This document shows, one piece after another, positions 17,522 to 25,646 of a DNA stretch of 64,000 nt (within the stretch, counting starts at the first letter, position 1; every line of letters begins with the position of its first letter). The notes beneath the pieces were generated by a model. The model was not told where the DNA came from. It saw nothing but the letters and a program-made list of their open reading frames with translations, and made no database searches. Source of the stretch: Rhodobacteraceae bacterium UBA6796. Its GTDB lineage: Bacteria; Pseudomonadota; Alphaproteobacteria; Rhodobacterales; Rhodobacteraceae. The position numbers and the translations under genes are program-made. The stretch is from the NCBI GenBank assembly GCA_002452815.1, contig DKFM01000012.1, forward strand, positions 1 through 64,000. The letters are read 5' to 3'.

Positions 17522-18237
17522 CCGGGTTTGTCAGCTTTGTCGGCTCCGGGCCGGGTGATCCCGAATTACTGACGCTGAAGGCGGTGGACCGCCTGAAGCG
17601 GGCCGATGCGGTGTTGTTCGACGACCTGTCCTCTGGTCCCATCCTGTCGCATGCGCGCGCGGGGGCCGATCTTGTCGGCGTGGGCAAACGCGCGGGGCGG
17701 CCCTCGCCCAAACAGGACCATGTCAGCCGCCTGCTGGTCGATTACGCGCGCGAGGGGGGGCGCATCGTGCGGCTGAAATCCGGCGATGGGGGCATTTTCG
17801 GGCGGCTGGAAGAAGAGCTGATCGCGCTGCGCGAAGCGGGGATTGCCTATGAAATCATCCCCGGCGTGCCCTCGGCCTGCGCCGCCGCTGCAGCTGCCGG
17901 TATTCCACTGACCCGCCGCCTGACCGCGCGCCGGGTGCAATTCATCACCGGCCATGATGTGACGGGCGCCTTGCCGCAGGACATGAACTGGGCCGCGCTG
18001 GCCGATCCGACCGCCTCGACCGTGGTGTTCATGGGCAAACGCACCTTTCCCAAGCTGCTGACGCTGCTGATGCAGCATGGCCTGCCCGACGAGACACCCG
18101 CGATTCTGGCTGAAGGAATCAGCACCCCGGCCCAACACATCGAGCGGCACAGCCTACGCTCGCTGGCGGTGCAATTGTCAGAACGGATCAGCGACACGCC
18201 CGCCCTGATCCTTTACGGACCGCTTGCGATGCCTTGA
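17518..18237 (+). CDS. cobA: Uroporphyrinogen-III C-methyltransferase CobA
   Basis: 239-aa SUMT enzyme: two SAM-dependent methylations of uroporphyrinogen III at C2 and C7 to precorrin-2, the entry into corrin synthesis. Motifs: VGSGPGDPELLTLKA at the start, ADAVLFDDLSS (about 30-40), GKRAGRPSPKQD (about 59-70), RLKSGDGGIFGRLEEE (about 85-100), GVPSACAAAAAAGIPLT and VVFMGKRTFP. No siroheme dehydrogenase/ferrochelatase domain is fused, so it is the short CobA type, not CysG. The ATGA overlap with cobB sets the start. Last gene before the second riboswitch. Confidence 0.95.
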   Translation: MTGFVSFVGSGPGDPELLTLKAVDRLKRADAVLFDDLSSGPILSHARAGADLVGVGKRAGRPSPKQDHVSRLLVDYAREGGRIVRLKSGDGGIFGRLEEELIALREAGIAYEIIPGVPSACAAAAAAGIPLTRRLTARRVQFITGHDVTGALPQDMNWAALADPTASTVVFMGKRTFPKLLTLLMQHGLPDETPAILAEGISTPAQHIERHSLRSLAVQLSERISDTPALILYGPLAMP

Positions 18238-18252
18238 TTGTCGCTTTTTGTC

Positions 18253-18281
18253 TTGCCTTGGCTAGGGTCGCTGGCAATACT
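18253..18281 (+). promoter_or_regulatory. Candidate promoter of the second cobalamin riboswitch
   Basis: TTGCCT at 18253-18258 and AATACT at 18276-18281 are 17 bp apart and lie directly before the aptamer. Both boxes deviate from consensus, so this is a plausible but moderate match, supported by its position, which parallels the promoter in front of the first riboswitch. Confidence 0.4.
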
Positions 18282-18284
18282 TGA

Positions 18285-18448
18285 TGTCTATGGTGTCACT
18301 TTCGGGTGACGGCAACAGGGAACCGGGTGTGATGCCCGGACTGCCCCCGCAACTGTAAGTGGTGAGCGCCACGGAAAACCACTGGCCCCTGATCGGGCTG
18401 GGAAGGCCGGACGCGCAGTGACCCACAAGTCAGGAAACCTGCCATGGA
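18285..18448 (+). ncRNA. Cobalamin riboswitch upstream of cbiM
   Basis: Conserved AdoCbl-riboswitch blocks in order: TGGTGTCACTTTCGGGTGA (18291-18309), AACAGGGAACCGGGTG, GCCCGGACTGCCCCCGCAAC with TGTAAG, CCACTGGCCCC followed by GGGCTGGGAAGG, and the B12 box AGTCAGGAAACCTGCC at 18428-18443. It is 67 bp before the CbiM-type transporter start. It should repress cobalt uptake when B12 is sufficient. Confidence 0.94.
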
Positions 18449-18514
18449 ACCGTCCCAAGCCGCGATTGCGGCACCCACGCTGCCGGAGGGGCAGCTTTAC
18501 AAGAGGAACTACCC

Positions 18515-19192
18515 ATGCATATCGAACCCGGTGTCGTCGATGGCGCCAAGATGGCCTTTGCCTATGCCACCGCCGCTGGTGCGGCAGGATACACCGCCAA
18601 GCTGGCGCTGGAAGACCTGCGCAGCCACAATATCGGCTCTTTCGCCAGTCGCACTGTTCTGGCCGCGATCGGCACATTTGTCTTTTTCGAGGTTCTGCCG
18701 CATTTCCCCGTCGGCATTTCCGAGGTGCATTTCATCCTTGGCACCACCCTGTTCCTGCTTCTGGGCGCCGCCCCGGCGGCGCTTGGTCTGGGCCTGGGGC
18801 TTCTGGTGCAGGGCGTGTTCTTCGCGCCGACCGACCTGCCGATGTATTTCGTCAATGTCACCACGCTTCTGGTGCCGCTCTTTGCCATTACGGCGGTCGC
18901 GCAACGGATCATCCCGCATGACCGCGCCTATGTCGATCTGGGCTATTCCGAGGTGCTGAAACTGTCGCTGATGTATCAGGGCGGGGTCGTTGCCTGGGTC
19001 GCCTTCTGGGCGTTTTACGGCCAAGGCGTTGGGGCAGAAACGTTCCAGTCGGTTCTGACCTTTGGCGCGGCTTACATGCTGGTTGTCATCATAGAGCCGA
19101 TCGCGGATCTGGCTGTTCTGGCCGGCGCGAAAACCATGCGCAGTCTGGAGCGGTCCGGTCTGGTCACCAAGCGCCTGTATAACGCGGCCTGA
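18515..19192 (+). CDS. CbiM-family cobalt transporter (ECF-type permease/S component)
   Basis: 225-aa inner-membrane protein of the CbiM family. It begins MHIEPG, and CbiM proteins use the free N-terminus and His2 as metal ligands, so the start is well supported. About six or seven hydrophobic segments can be seen (for example FASRTVLAAIGTFVFFEVLP, FILGTTLFLLLGAAPAALGL and AAYMLVVIIEPIADLAVLAG). The function is inferred as Co(II) uptake for the cluster, strongly supported by the riboswitch in its leader. No CbiN, CbiQ or CbiO gene is adjacent, so it either works alone or uses energising subunits coded elsewhere. Confidence 0.85.
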   Translation: MHIEPGVVDGAKMAFAYATAAGAAGYTAKLALEDLRSHNIGSFASRTVLAAIGTFVFFEVLPHFPVGISEVHFILGTTLFLLLGAAPAALGLGLGLLVQGVFFAPTDLPMYFVNVTTLLVPLFAITAVAQRIIPHDRAYVDLGYSEVLKLSLMYQGGVVAWVAFWAFYGQGVGAETFQSVLTFGAAYMLVVIIEPIADLAVLAGAKTMRSLERSGLVTKRLYNAA

Positions 19193-19210
19193 TCTGCAAG
19201 GTCGCAAACC

Positions 19211-19242
19211 GCCCGGGCCGTAAAAACGGGCCGGGCTTTGTC
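19211..19242 (+). terminator. Terminator-like hairpin between cbiM and cobF
   Basis: GCCCGGGCCGT at 19211-19221 pairs with ACGGGCCGGGC at 19226-19236 with one mismatch around an AAAA loop, followed by TTTGTCTT. This looks like a Rho-independent terminator for the cbiM transcript, 18 bp after its stop. If it works, cobF, which starts at 19259, depends on readthrough or on its own signals. Confidence 0.6.
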
Positions 19243-19258
19243 TTGCGCAGGTGACAAC

Positions 19259-20002
19259 ATGACGCAACGCGACATCTATCTGGTGGGCATCGGAACCGGC
19301 AGCCCGTCGCATATCACCCTCGAAGGGGTAGAGGCGTTGCGCAAGGCATCGGTCATCCTTGCGCCGCGCAAGGGGGCGGGCAAGGATGATCTGGCAGAGA
19401 TCCGCCTCCGAATTATCACGGCATCGGGAACGCAGGCGCAGATCGTGCCTTTCGACTATCCCGAACGCGACCCGGACCTGCCCTATCAGGACCGCGTGGC
19501 GCTGTGGCATGACGACATCGCCCGCCGCTGGCAAGCCGCCCTTGCTGCGGCCCACGTGGATGGCCCGGTCGCGCTTCTGGTCTGGGGCGATCCCGCGATT
19601 TATGACAGCACATTGCGCATCGCGGCGCGGCTGGACCCGGCGCCGAATGTCACGGTGGTGCCGGGCATCACGGCGATTCAGGCATTGACGGCAGCGCATG
19701 GCATTCCGCTGAACACCGTGGACGGCAATGTGCAGATCACGACCGGGCGCCGCCTGCGCACCTTTGGCATGCCCGCCGACACCGAAACCGTGGTCGTCAT
19801 GCTGGACGGGCGATGCGCGTTTCAGGATCTAGACCCGGAGGGGCTTTATATCTGGTGGGGCGCCTATCTGGGCGCGGCAAACCAATGCCTGCTCAAGGGA
19901 CCGCTGGATCGCGTCAGCGAACAGATCGTCCGGACCCGCGCAACGCTCCGTTCCAAATACGGCTGGATCATGGATACCTACCTGCTACGCCGCACTTTAT
20001 AG
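19259..20002 (+). CDS. cobF: Precorrin-6A synthase (deacetylating) CobF
   Basis: 247-aa SAM-dependent methylase that acts on precorrin-5 (C1 methylation with loss of acetate) to form precorrin-6A, a step specific to the aerobic pathway. Motifs: LVGIGTGSPSHITLEG at the N-terminus, [15 protein letters not shown] (about 36-50), LLVWGDPAIYDST (about 104-116), VVPGITAIQALTAAHGIPLN and LYIWWGAYLGAANQC. Start at MTQRDIYLVGI (19259); seven more in-frame residues upstream have no family support. It ends intact, 8 bp before the first sequence of the Tni element left end. Confidence 0.94.
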   Translation: MTQRDIYLVGIGTGSPSHITLEGVEALRKASVILAPRKGAGKDDLAEIRLRIITASGTQAQIVPFDYPERDPDLPYQDRVALWHDDIARRWQAALAAAHVDGPVALLVWGDPAIYDSTLRIAARLDPAPNVTVVPGITAIQALTAAHGIPLNTVDGNVQITTGRRLRTFGMPADTETVVVMLDGRCAFQDLDPEGLYIWWGAYLGAANQCLLKGPLDRVSEQIVRTRATLRSKYGWIMDTYLLRRTL

Positions 20003-20010
20003 GTTTGGTA

Positions 20011-20394
20011 TGTCGGTGTCGCATTGCCGTTAAATCGGCGATGCTTTTATCTGTCTGACGGCACTCTGGCATTTTTGCCCGCAACACGACGATATCCGCC
20101 TGAGCCTAAAAGGCCATCGTGAGGCGCGCTGCCGCGTATGGCGACGATATCCGATGCAATGCGCTTGGGACGACCCTCGCAAGGTCAGACCCCAAGGAAC
20201 GCGCGCGATACGTCTTTCCTGCAGGATATGCGTCACGTTGGTCGTGATTTACTTTTGCACCAAGTGTCTCTCCGTCGGGCGTGAGGACCAGATGCCCGCA
20301 GAAAACATCATACCGTTTTTGCAAAATTCCTTCATGTCGCGTTGCGCTTAAATCTGAGACGCGACGCTTTCGGCATCGAGTTTTGCCCTTAATT
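20011..20394 (+). repeat. Left-end TniA-binding-like repeats of the Tni element
   Basis: Three 19-bp sites in the same orientation: TGTCGCATTGCCGTTAAAT at 20017-20035, TGTCGCGTTGCGCTTAAAT at 20335-20353, and TCGAGTTTTGCCCTTAATT at 20376-20394. The consensus matches the sites at the other end in inverted orientation. The stretch 20036-20334 between sites 1 and 2 holds no gene that I can support; the short open frames there lack family features. The third site overlaps the tniQ stop. Confidence 0.7.
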
Positions 20395-21180
20395 GCGAGA
20401 TTCAGCTGTCATGGGGCCTTTGCTTTTCGCGCGCCTTTGCGCGATGTGATCGACCGCAGCTAGCAATCGATGCTCCTTTTCGAAGGCGCGCAAGAGAGCA
20501 AACCTGGCAAAGTCGTCTATGGCGGAGCTGACGATGGCTGCCTTAGCCAAGGGATGAGATCGCGCGGCGGCGATAGCGGCAAGGCAAAACAGACTCACTT
20601 CTGGTCTGTGGCTCTGAAGAGCGAACAACGGCTTCCCGTGGCAGCCCTTAAGTGACATGGCAAATGTGACTGCGCGCATAGCGCGCCGAAGTTGCTTGGG
20701 CCCGCGTGATCGCGCGGCGTACTCAAGCATTCCTGCCCCGCGGCGCGCTCGGTAAATCAGTTTCTCGGATATTTGTTCGTCCCCGGTTTTGCCAAGGGTC
20801 TGCACAAGTCTGGACCCGCAAACCTGACAGTCAAATGCCCAGACCCGCCTCCAATGCCTGAACGAAAGACCCTCTCTGGAGCATTGCAGGCAATGCTGGA
20901 ATGGCATCTGGGCCGTCAGCAAGGCCTCTCGTGGCGACATGGCCGGAAAGGTTAAAGATCGCACAACATTTGGGTCGACTCGGGCGACGTTGGCAATCTT
21001 CTCTGCCGCAGCCGCGTCGATGTTGAAGTCCAAGGCGGTGCCATGCGCGGTATCGATTTCGATATGAGCCAGCAGTTCGGCGTCATCACAGTAGTTGGCC
21101 GCAGCCAACCGAAACAACCAACCTGACAGCAACTCGTCTGGCAGCGGCGCGACAGTCTTGGGCAGCGGGTGCGGCTTCAT
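20389..21180 (-). CDS. tniQ: TniQ/TnsD-like target-selection protein
   Basis: 263-aa TniQ-family protein. The N-terminus has the hallmark PLPDELLSGWLFRLAAANY (residues 11-29). A zinc-finger region follows in the middle, with CLQCSREGLSFRHWRRVW then CQVCGSRLV (C-x2-C pairs). TniQ/TnsD proteins guide Tn7- and Tn5053-like elements to target sites; in this subgroup it may be needed for transposition together with TniA and TniB. The start at 21180 is favoured because MKPHPLPKTVAPLP is the family start and its ATG overlaps the tniB stop. The gene itself looks intact. Confidence 0.8.
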   Translation of the reverse strand: MKPHPLPKTVAPLPDELLSGWLFRLAAANYCDDAELLAHIEIDTAHGTALDFNIDAAAAEKIANVARVDPNVVRSLTFPAMSPREALLTAQMPFQHCLQCSREGLSFRHWRRVWAFDCQVCGSRLVQTLGKTGDEQISEKLIYRARRGAGMLEYAARSRGPKQLRRAMRAVTFAMSLKGCHGKPLFALQSHRPEVSLFCLAAIAAARSHPLAKAAIVSSAIDDFARFALLRAFEKEHRLLAAVDHIAQRRAKSKGPMTAESRN

Positions 21181-22058
21181 ACCCTGGACTTCTCGAGCCG
21201 CCGATGGGCGTTCGCATGGCGCGACCAAACCGGCGTCCACCCGCCGATTGAGTCATCAGTGATGCATTCCTCACCTGTGACAATGGCGTCTATGGAAAGA
21301 TCCTTGATCAGGGCGAAGATGCGCGAGGTCACCCCACCGGTCAGCGCAAGGATCTGTTTGAGCGACTTGACCTTGAGATTGGATTTCTTCTCGAGGGGCA
21401 TTGCCGCGATGAGTGTCTGGATCATGTCCGAGAACTCGGCATCGTCGCGCCAGTTTGGGAGGTGATGTTCGTCCAACCGCCTGGCTAACCGGATATCACC
21501 ACGAATGGCATCGACGGCCTCGCTGACCCCGAGGCAGACCAGCGACACTTCGAGTTCATTGCTGAGATACCGTAAAACATAGAGAAAGCGGCGCTGTTCG
21601 CGGTGGGTCCCGGCCAAAAGGTTGTGAACCTCGTCGATCATGATCATCCGCAGGAAAAGGTCACGTAACAGCGCGATGACACGGACTTCGAGGGAAGCCA
21701 CATTTTGAGCGCGGGCGCTCAGTGCCGTCGCCGGGGCGCCGACGGCGGCCAGGATGTGCAGGTAAAACCGCCGTTCATCAGGTGCGGGCGGCGCTTACAA
21801 CAGCAGAAGCGGTGTGCGGGTGATGCCCGACGCCGGATCGTATTCTGGTGCGTACTTGCGCGACAGGTTTCGGGCAATCATCGTTTTTCCGATCCCGGAG
21901 GCGCCATGCACAAGAAGCTTAGGCATACGGGTTTGTCGTGACGCTTCGATCATGCCCTGCAAGCGGTCCGACACCTGTTCCGCCCGTGGAAAGCCGATCC
22001 AGATATCCGATTGAATGAGGGCGATCCGACCGTCTTCTTCAGTTGTCCTTGCCCTCAA
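21177..22058 (-). pseudogene. tniB: tniB, AAA ATPase of the Tni element, interrupted by an in-frame TAA
   Basis: Reads as one TniB protein of about 293 codons if the TAA at 21795-21797 (codon 88) is ignored; no frameshift is present. Before the stop: IWIGFPRAEQVSDRLQ and the Walker A VHGASGIGKTMIAR. After it: APPAPDERRFYLHILAAVGA, then IMIDEVHNLLAGTHREQRRF (Walker B) and sensor regions. CAA (Gln) would fit at the stop position, a one-base change. A TTG at 22058, just behind the tniA stop and preceded by GGAGAGA, is the most likely start. TniB is the ATP-dependent regulator that recruits TniA to target DNA. A truncated product would keep Walker A but lose Walker B, so it should be non-functional. 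Confidence 0.8.
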
Positions 22059-22059
22059 T

Positions 22060-23709
22060 TCACCATCTCTCCACCTTGAACAATGGGCGCGACGTATCAG
22101 CAGTGTCGATCGCGCGCAGCCCTTCGGTTGTCGCGACAACCGAGTTTGCGCCCTCCAATGTCACTTTTCTTTCACGGGATCGGCGTTCGGCCTTCGTCAG
22201 GCCCCGGCTTTCAGCCTCGATCTGGCGTTGCTGTCGGATCAGCTCAGCCAGGACCAGCTCATTGGACCCGGACTTGCCAAGGGCACGGGCCTTCCTCATG
22301 GCTTCGCGATATTCCCAGAGGGACACTGGCGGAATTTCCAGGTTTTTGTACCGCGCTTCAACATATCGGCCATCGTCCAATTCGACCGAGATCATTGAGA
22401 TATCGCGAGGATCGTGGCGAACGACCACCTTTCCATCCCCGCGTCCAATGTGGCCTGCAAGGGCATCCGACCAGTACCGTATCTGGAACAGATGGATGCC
22501 GTCACGCCTGATCTTGCGCAGTTCGCTGGGCAGAAAGCTCACCCGAAAGGCTTCCATCTCGAAGGGGGTGTCGCCGGTCATTTGCTCTGAGAGCGCCTCC
22601 CATTTGGCGACGGGCGTGCAGCCAAGACTTGAATGTATTCTGTTGTTGTAACGGCAGATTTCCAAAGCAAACCAACGATCGAATTCGCTCAAGTTCATCG
22701 TGGCCTGACCTTCGGCGTCATAGTCGCCCTTGGCCGCGATCGAGGCTGGCGTTGTTCCCGGCAACAGGTGAACGGCCCCCATCATCGTCCCGATCAACCG
22801 TTCGACGTGACTTCCAAAGTGAGGAATTCCCAGCGGCCGATAGACCAGATCTATCCCCCATTCCGCACATGCAGACCGAAAGGCATGCGACCGGAAATCG
22901 CGGCCATTGTCGACGTGGATGCTGTGCGGTTTACCCTGAGCGGGCCAAGGAACACTGCACGCCAATTCCGCCAGAAGCTCCGCCTTAGGGGCCACCGCCT
23001 GTGTCAGGCAAAGCGCCACTGACAGACGCGAAGGCGCCTCGAGCAAAGTGTAGTATCCGGTTACCATCCGCGTTGCGATGTCGATCGCCAGCGTGACCCA
23101 AGGCCGCCCAATTGGTTGGCGTTCAAAGCTGTCGACCAGAATGATGTCCGCCGGCGTATGATCAATTTGGACGATCTCCAGTGGCACACTGGCCTTGTTC
23201 TCACCTGTGACCGGCGCAAATTTCTGGCGGGCCAGCTTTGCGCCCTATCGTGCCTTCGCAACTTCGCGGGCATCCATCGCATCCAGACGACGCTGAACCG
23301 TCCGCCTTGTCGGCGGCTGCAAGCCCTGCTGCCAGCACGCGCTGCGGATTTCTGTCACGACGCGCGACAGGCTTGGACGCTCCCGCCGCAAGAAATAACG
23401 ACGAAGATGGTCTTCGATCACCGCTTCGACCTTGCTGGATATCAATGCCGTACCGGCCGGGCGGCCCCGTTTCCGCGGAGCCAGGGCACTGCTGCGCCCA
23501 CCCTCTTCCGCCAGCCGCTTTATCCAGCGCCAGACCGTCGCCCTGCTGACACCAAGCTCCCAAACGGCGTCATTGACGCCATTTTCCAGGCTGTCAGTTC
23601 CTTTAAGGTGTGCTTGGACAAGCGGACGCAGCACCGCGGCCCTGCGCGCCTCTTCAGCACCAACGGCAACAGAGTCTTCGCCATCATCATCCACCGATAC
23701 TTGCCGCAC
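22060..23709 (-). pseudogene. tniA: tniA, DDE transposase of the Tni element, interrupted by an in-frame TAG
   Basis: About 549 codons in a single frame with one TAG at 23245-23247 (codon 155). The N-terminal part holds a helix-turn-helix, VWELGVSRATVWRWIKRLAEE, and KRGRP-type basic stretches for end binding. Behind the stop, the integrase core has VQIDHTPADI (first Asp), HVDNGRDF (second Asp) and GSHVERLIGTMM (Glu), the DDE triad, then a Mu-type C-terminal barrel region ending FKVERW. The total length matches TniA (roughly 550-560 aa). The stop separates the DNA-binding and catalytic halves, so no active full-length transposase is expected unless the stop is read through. Confidence 0.8.
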
Positions 23710-23713
23710 ATGT

Positions 23714-23969
23714 CTGTGAACCCTGTTTCAAATTTAATGGCAAAGCGCAGCCGTTGATTTCGTTGGATTTCTCATCTCACAATTAAGGGCTACGTGACAC
23801 GCACCAACATCCCCACTTTCTTCGTCACTACTTTCTTTCGCTGCCAACCGTCCAACTCCGTGAACCCTGTGTCGGATTTAAAGGTAAGATATCACATTTA
23901 ACGGCAATGCCGCGACATTGATTTTGTTGACTTTCGTATACCGTATTTAAGAGCTACGCGACACCGAAC
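23714..23969 (-). repeat. Right-end repeats of the Tni element, present as an imperfect tandem duplication
   Basis: In inverted orientation to the left end: 19-bp sites at 23732-23750, 23781-23799 and 23945-23963, plus a 22-bp version at 23896-23917 that equals left site 1 with a 3-nt insertion. Two blocks begin with GTGAACCCTGT-TC (about 23715 and 23859) and continue in parallel to TACGTGACACGCACC (ending about 23805) and TACGCGACACCGAACC (ending about 23970). The right end is therefore duplicated in tandem with divergence. Confidence 0.65.
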
Positions 23970-24069
23970 CTGTTTGCGGATGAGGACCTGCCCGCATGAG
24001 CGAGCGTGCCCGATCCTGCCCACGGGTGGGGCGCAGAGCACGTGCCTTGACCTCGACCTATTGACCGAT

Positions 24070-24113
24070 AAGGCAGCGTGCCCGAGGATCGTTCGCCGCG
24101 CTGCCTTTTGCCC
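24070..24113 (+). terminator. Rho-independent terminator, probably the original end of the cob transcript
   Basis: AAGGCAGCG (24070-24078) pairs perfectly with CGCTGCCTT (24099-24107), followed by TTGCCCTGTTTTT. No gene precedes it closely on the plus strand in the present arrangement. Without the Tni element it would stand about 110 bp behind cobF, so it is best explained as the cobF terminator pushed away by the insertion. The rest of 23970-24312 shows no gene, tRNA or other recognisable signal. Confidence 0.55.
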
Positions 24114-24312
24114 TGTTTTTGGTCCGCTAAACGCACACGTTCGAAACAATACGATAGCGCGGCTCCGATGACTGATGCGAAAGCGGAAGCCCGCCGCCGC
24201 TTTGACGGCGCGCGTCACAACGGCTGATCGTACTGCCGATAGTCCAGCCCGTGTTCTATGTGTCAGCTGCCAGTTGATTGAGGACAGTTTCGCGCGCGTT
24301 TTATCGGGATGT

Positions 24313-25092
24313 TCAAGAGGCACTTTCGCGGCCATTTTCAGCAGACGGCGCGGCGATCACGACGTCTTCACCATCCCATGCAACGGGCAGATGGGTTGGG
24401 GTTGCCATCAAGGCGGCATCAAGTTCATGGTTCAGGTGCAAGAGCCTGCTGTCCTGCGGTTCAATCCGGGCGAGGAGTGCGCTTGCCTCGTCAAGGTCGT
24501 TGTGATTGCGCGCGCCGGTCGTGCCATTTGGATAAGCGCAGTCAAGCGCCACGAAATCCGGTCTTTGCGCCGCAAGAATGGCGGCTGTCTGGTCCGGCAG
24601 GCCCCGCGTATCGCAAAGCCAGGCCAGCCGCAGATCGGCATGGTCAATCACCCAGCCCAGTGTGGGTCGGGAATGGATCAGCGCGACGGGCGTGATGGTA
24701 ATGGGCCCGACTGAGAAGGCTGCGCCTGCCGCACAGGTCTGGAACCGCAACCGGCCCGGATGCTTCAACAGATCGTCAAAGCCTTTGGGGTCTTGCGGGC
24801 ACCAGACCGGCAGCTTTGGGGCCATGCTCCAGCGCATCAGCATCAGGCCCAGAACATGATCGGCATGGAAATGGGTCAGCAACACCCCGTCCAGCGTGCC
24901 GGGGGGAAAGCGCGTGGTCAGATCGGCGTGGCCTGCATCGATCAGCAGACGCAGACCGGCAACCTCCAGCAAGGCCGATGCCGGGCCGCGCGCGCGTGCG
25001 GGATCGCGCCGCGCGGCCATGCAGGCGGGACAAGTGCAGCCATGAACCGGGGCCGCCCATACACCGCCCGTGCCCAGAAAGGTCAGACGCAT
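24313..25092 (-). CDS. phnP: Phosphoribosyl 1,2-cyclic phosphate phosphodiesterase PhnP
   Basis: 259-aa metallo-beta-lactamase-fold enzyme that opens 5-phosphoribosyl 1,2-cyclic phosphate, the product of the C-P lyase reaction, to ribose 1,5-bisphosphate. Metal-site motif LLTHFHADHVLGL (about 72-84) is intact, and the PhnP-specific structural zinc site GCTCPACMAARRDP (Cys19, Cys21, Cys24) is present. WLCDTRG and LLHLNHELD supply the remaining ligands. Last gene of the leftward phn operon; its start overlaps the end of phnN by 10 bp. Confidence 0.95.
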   Translation of the reverse strand: MRLTFLGTGGVWAAPVHGCTCPACMAARRDPARARGPASALLEVAGLRLLIDAGHADLTTRFPPGTLDGVLLTHFHADHVLGLMLMRWSMAPKLPVWCPQDPKGFDDLLKHPGRLRFQTCAAGAAFSVGPITITPVALIHSRPTLGWVIDHADLRLAWLCDTRGLPDQTAAILAAQRPDFVALDCAYPNGTTGARNHNDLDEASALLARIEPQDSRLLHLNHELDAALMATPTHLPVAWDGEDVVIAAPSAENGRESAS

Positions 25093-25646
25093 GTGCAGAC
25101 CCCGGCCAGAATGGCTGTGCGCAACTGCTGCACCGCTGTTTCGGGCGTGGTGTCATTGACGATGACCAGATCGGCCTGCGTCGGCGCAAGCGCCCCGGTG
25201 CGGTTCAGCCGCGCGGCAATGTCGGCAGCACTTTCCCGCCCACGGGCGGCGAGGCGTGCGGCCAGCAGGTCAGGTGGCGCGGTAATCTCGACCACGCGCA
25301 GGGCGGGACCAAAGGCCGCGCGCGCGGCTGGGATCGCCGCGCGAGAGCCATTGGCGATGACCTGCATCCCCGCCGCAAGCCAGGGGCGGACCTCGGCCCC
25401 AATACCGTAGCGCAACCCGTGGCTGGCCCAGCTGAGCGCAAAGGCCCCTGCCGCGTCCAGCCGGGCAAAGCCGTCATCGGTGACCGACAGATGCTGTTCC
25501 GCCCCACCCGGCTGACAGGGCCGGGTGATGATCCGCCGCGCGATCAGCACGCCGTCTGGCAGGGTCAGGCTTGCGGCCAGCCCTGCCAGAACCGTGTCCT
25601 TGCCCGCGCCCGAGGGGCCGACGACGAACCACAAGCGCCCGGTCAT
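25083..25646 (-). CDS. phnN: Ribose 1,5-bisphosphate phosphokinase PhnN
   Basis: 187-aa guanylate-kinase-like enzyme that phosphorylates ribose 1,5-bisphosphate to PRPP, the last step of the pathway. The P-loop is FVVGPSGAGKDTVLAG (about 7-22), followed by IARRIITRPCQPGGAEQH (the RRxTTR-like substrate region) and a LIVNDTTPE-type end motif seen as LVIVNDTTPE. The start at 25646 is chosen because MTGRLWFVVGPSGAGK is the family start and overlaps the phnM stop (ATGA); a longer frame reaching into phnM is a shadow. Confidence 0.94.
   Translation of the reverse strand: MTGRLWFVVGPSGAGKDTVLAGLAASLTLPDGVLIARRIITRPCQPGGAEQHLSVTDDGFARLDAAGAFALSWASHGLRYGIGAEVRPWLAAGMQVIANGSRAAIPAARAAFGPALRVVEITAPPDLLAARLAARGRESAADIAARLNRTGALAPTQADLVIVNDTTPETAVQQLRTAILAGVCTCV

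Larger units (their letters stand above)
20011..23967 (-). mobile_element. Tn5053/Tn7-like element (TniA-TniB-TniQ), probably inactive
   Basis: About 4-kb element between cobF and the phn operon with three transposition genes in the order tniA-tniB-tniQ. Both ends share TCGGTGTCGC (20013-20022; complement at 23958-23967) as outer inverted repeat, and inner 19-bp sites repeat on each side, the usual binding-site arrays of DDE transposases of this class. I see no convincing 5-bp target duplication. There is no tniR resolvase gene or res site and no cargo gene. In-frame stops in tniA and tniB suggest that it can no longer move by itself. Confidence 0.8.

Noticed and set aside
21795-23247. Programmed stop-codon recoding in tniA and tniB
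   Set aside because: The two stops are different codons (TAG and TAA) and no recoding signal is visible; simple nonsense mutations explain them better.
20005-23975. 5-bp target-site duplication around the Tni element
   Set aside because: Flanks compared for each plausible end position do not match, so no duplication can be claimed.
23970-24312. tRNA or small RNA gene behind the Tni element
   Set aside because: No cloverleaf can be folded and no promoter is seen; only the terminator hairpin is supported.
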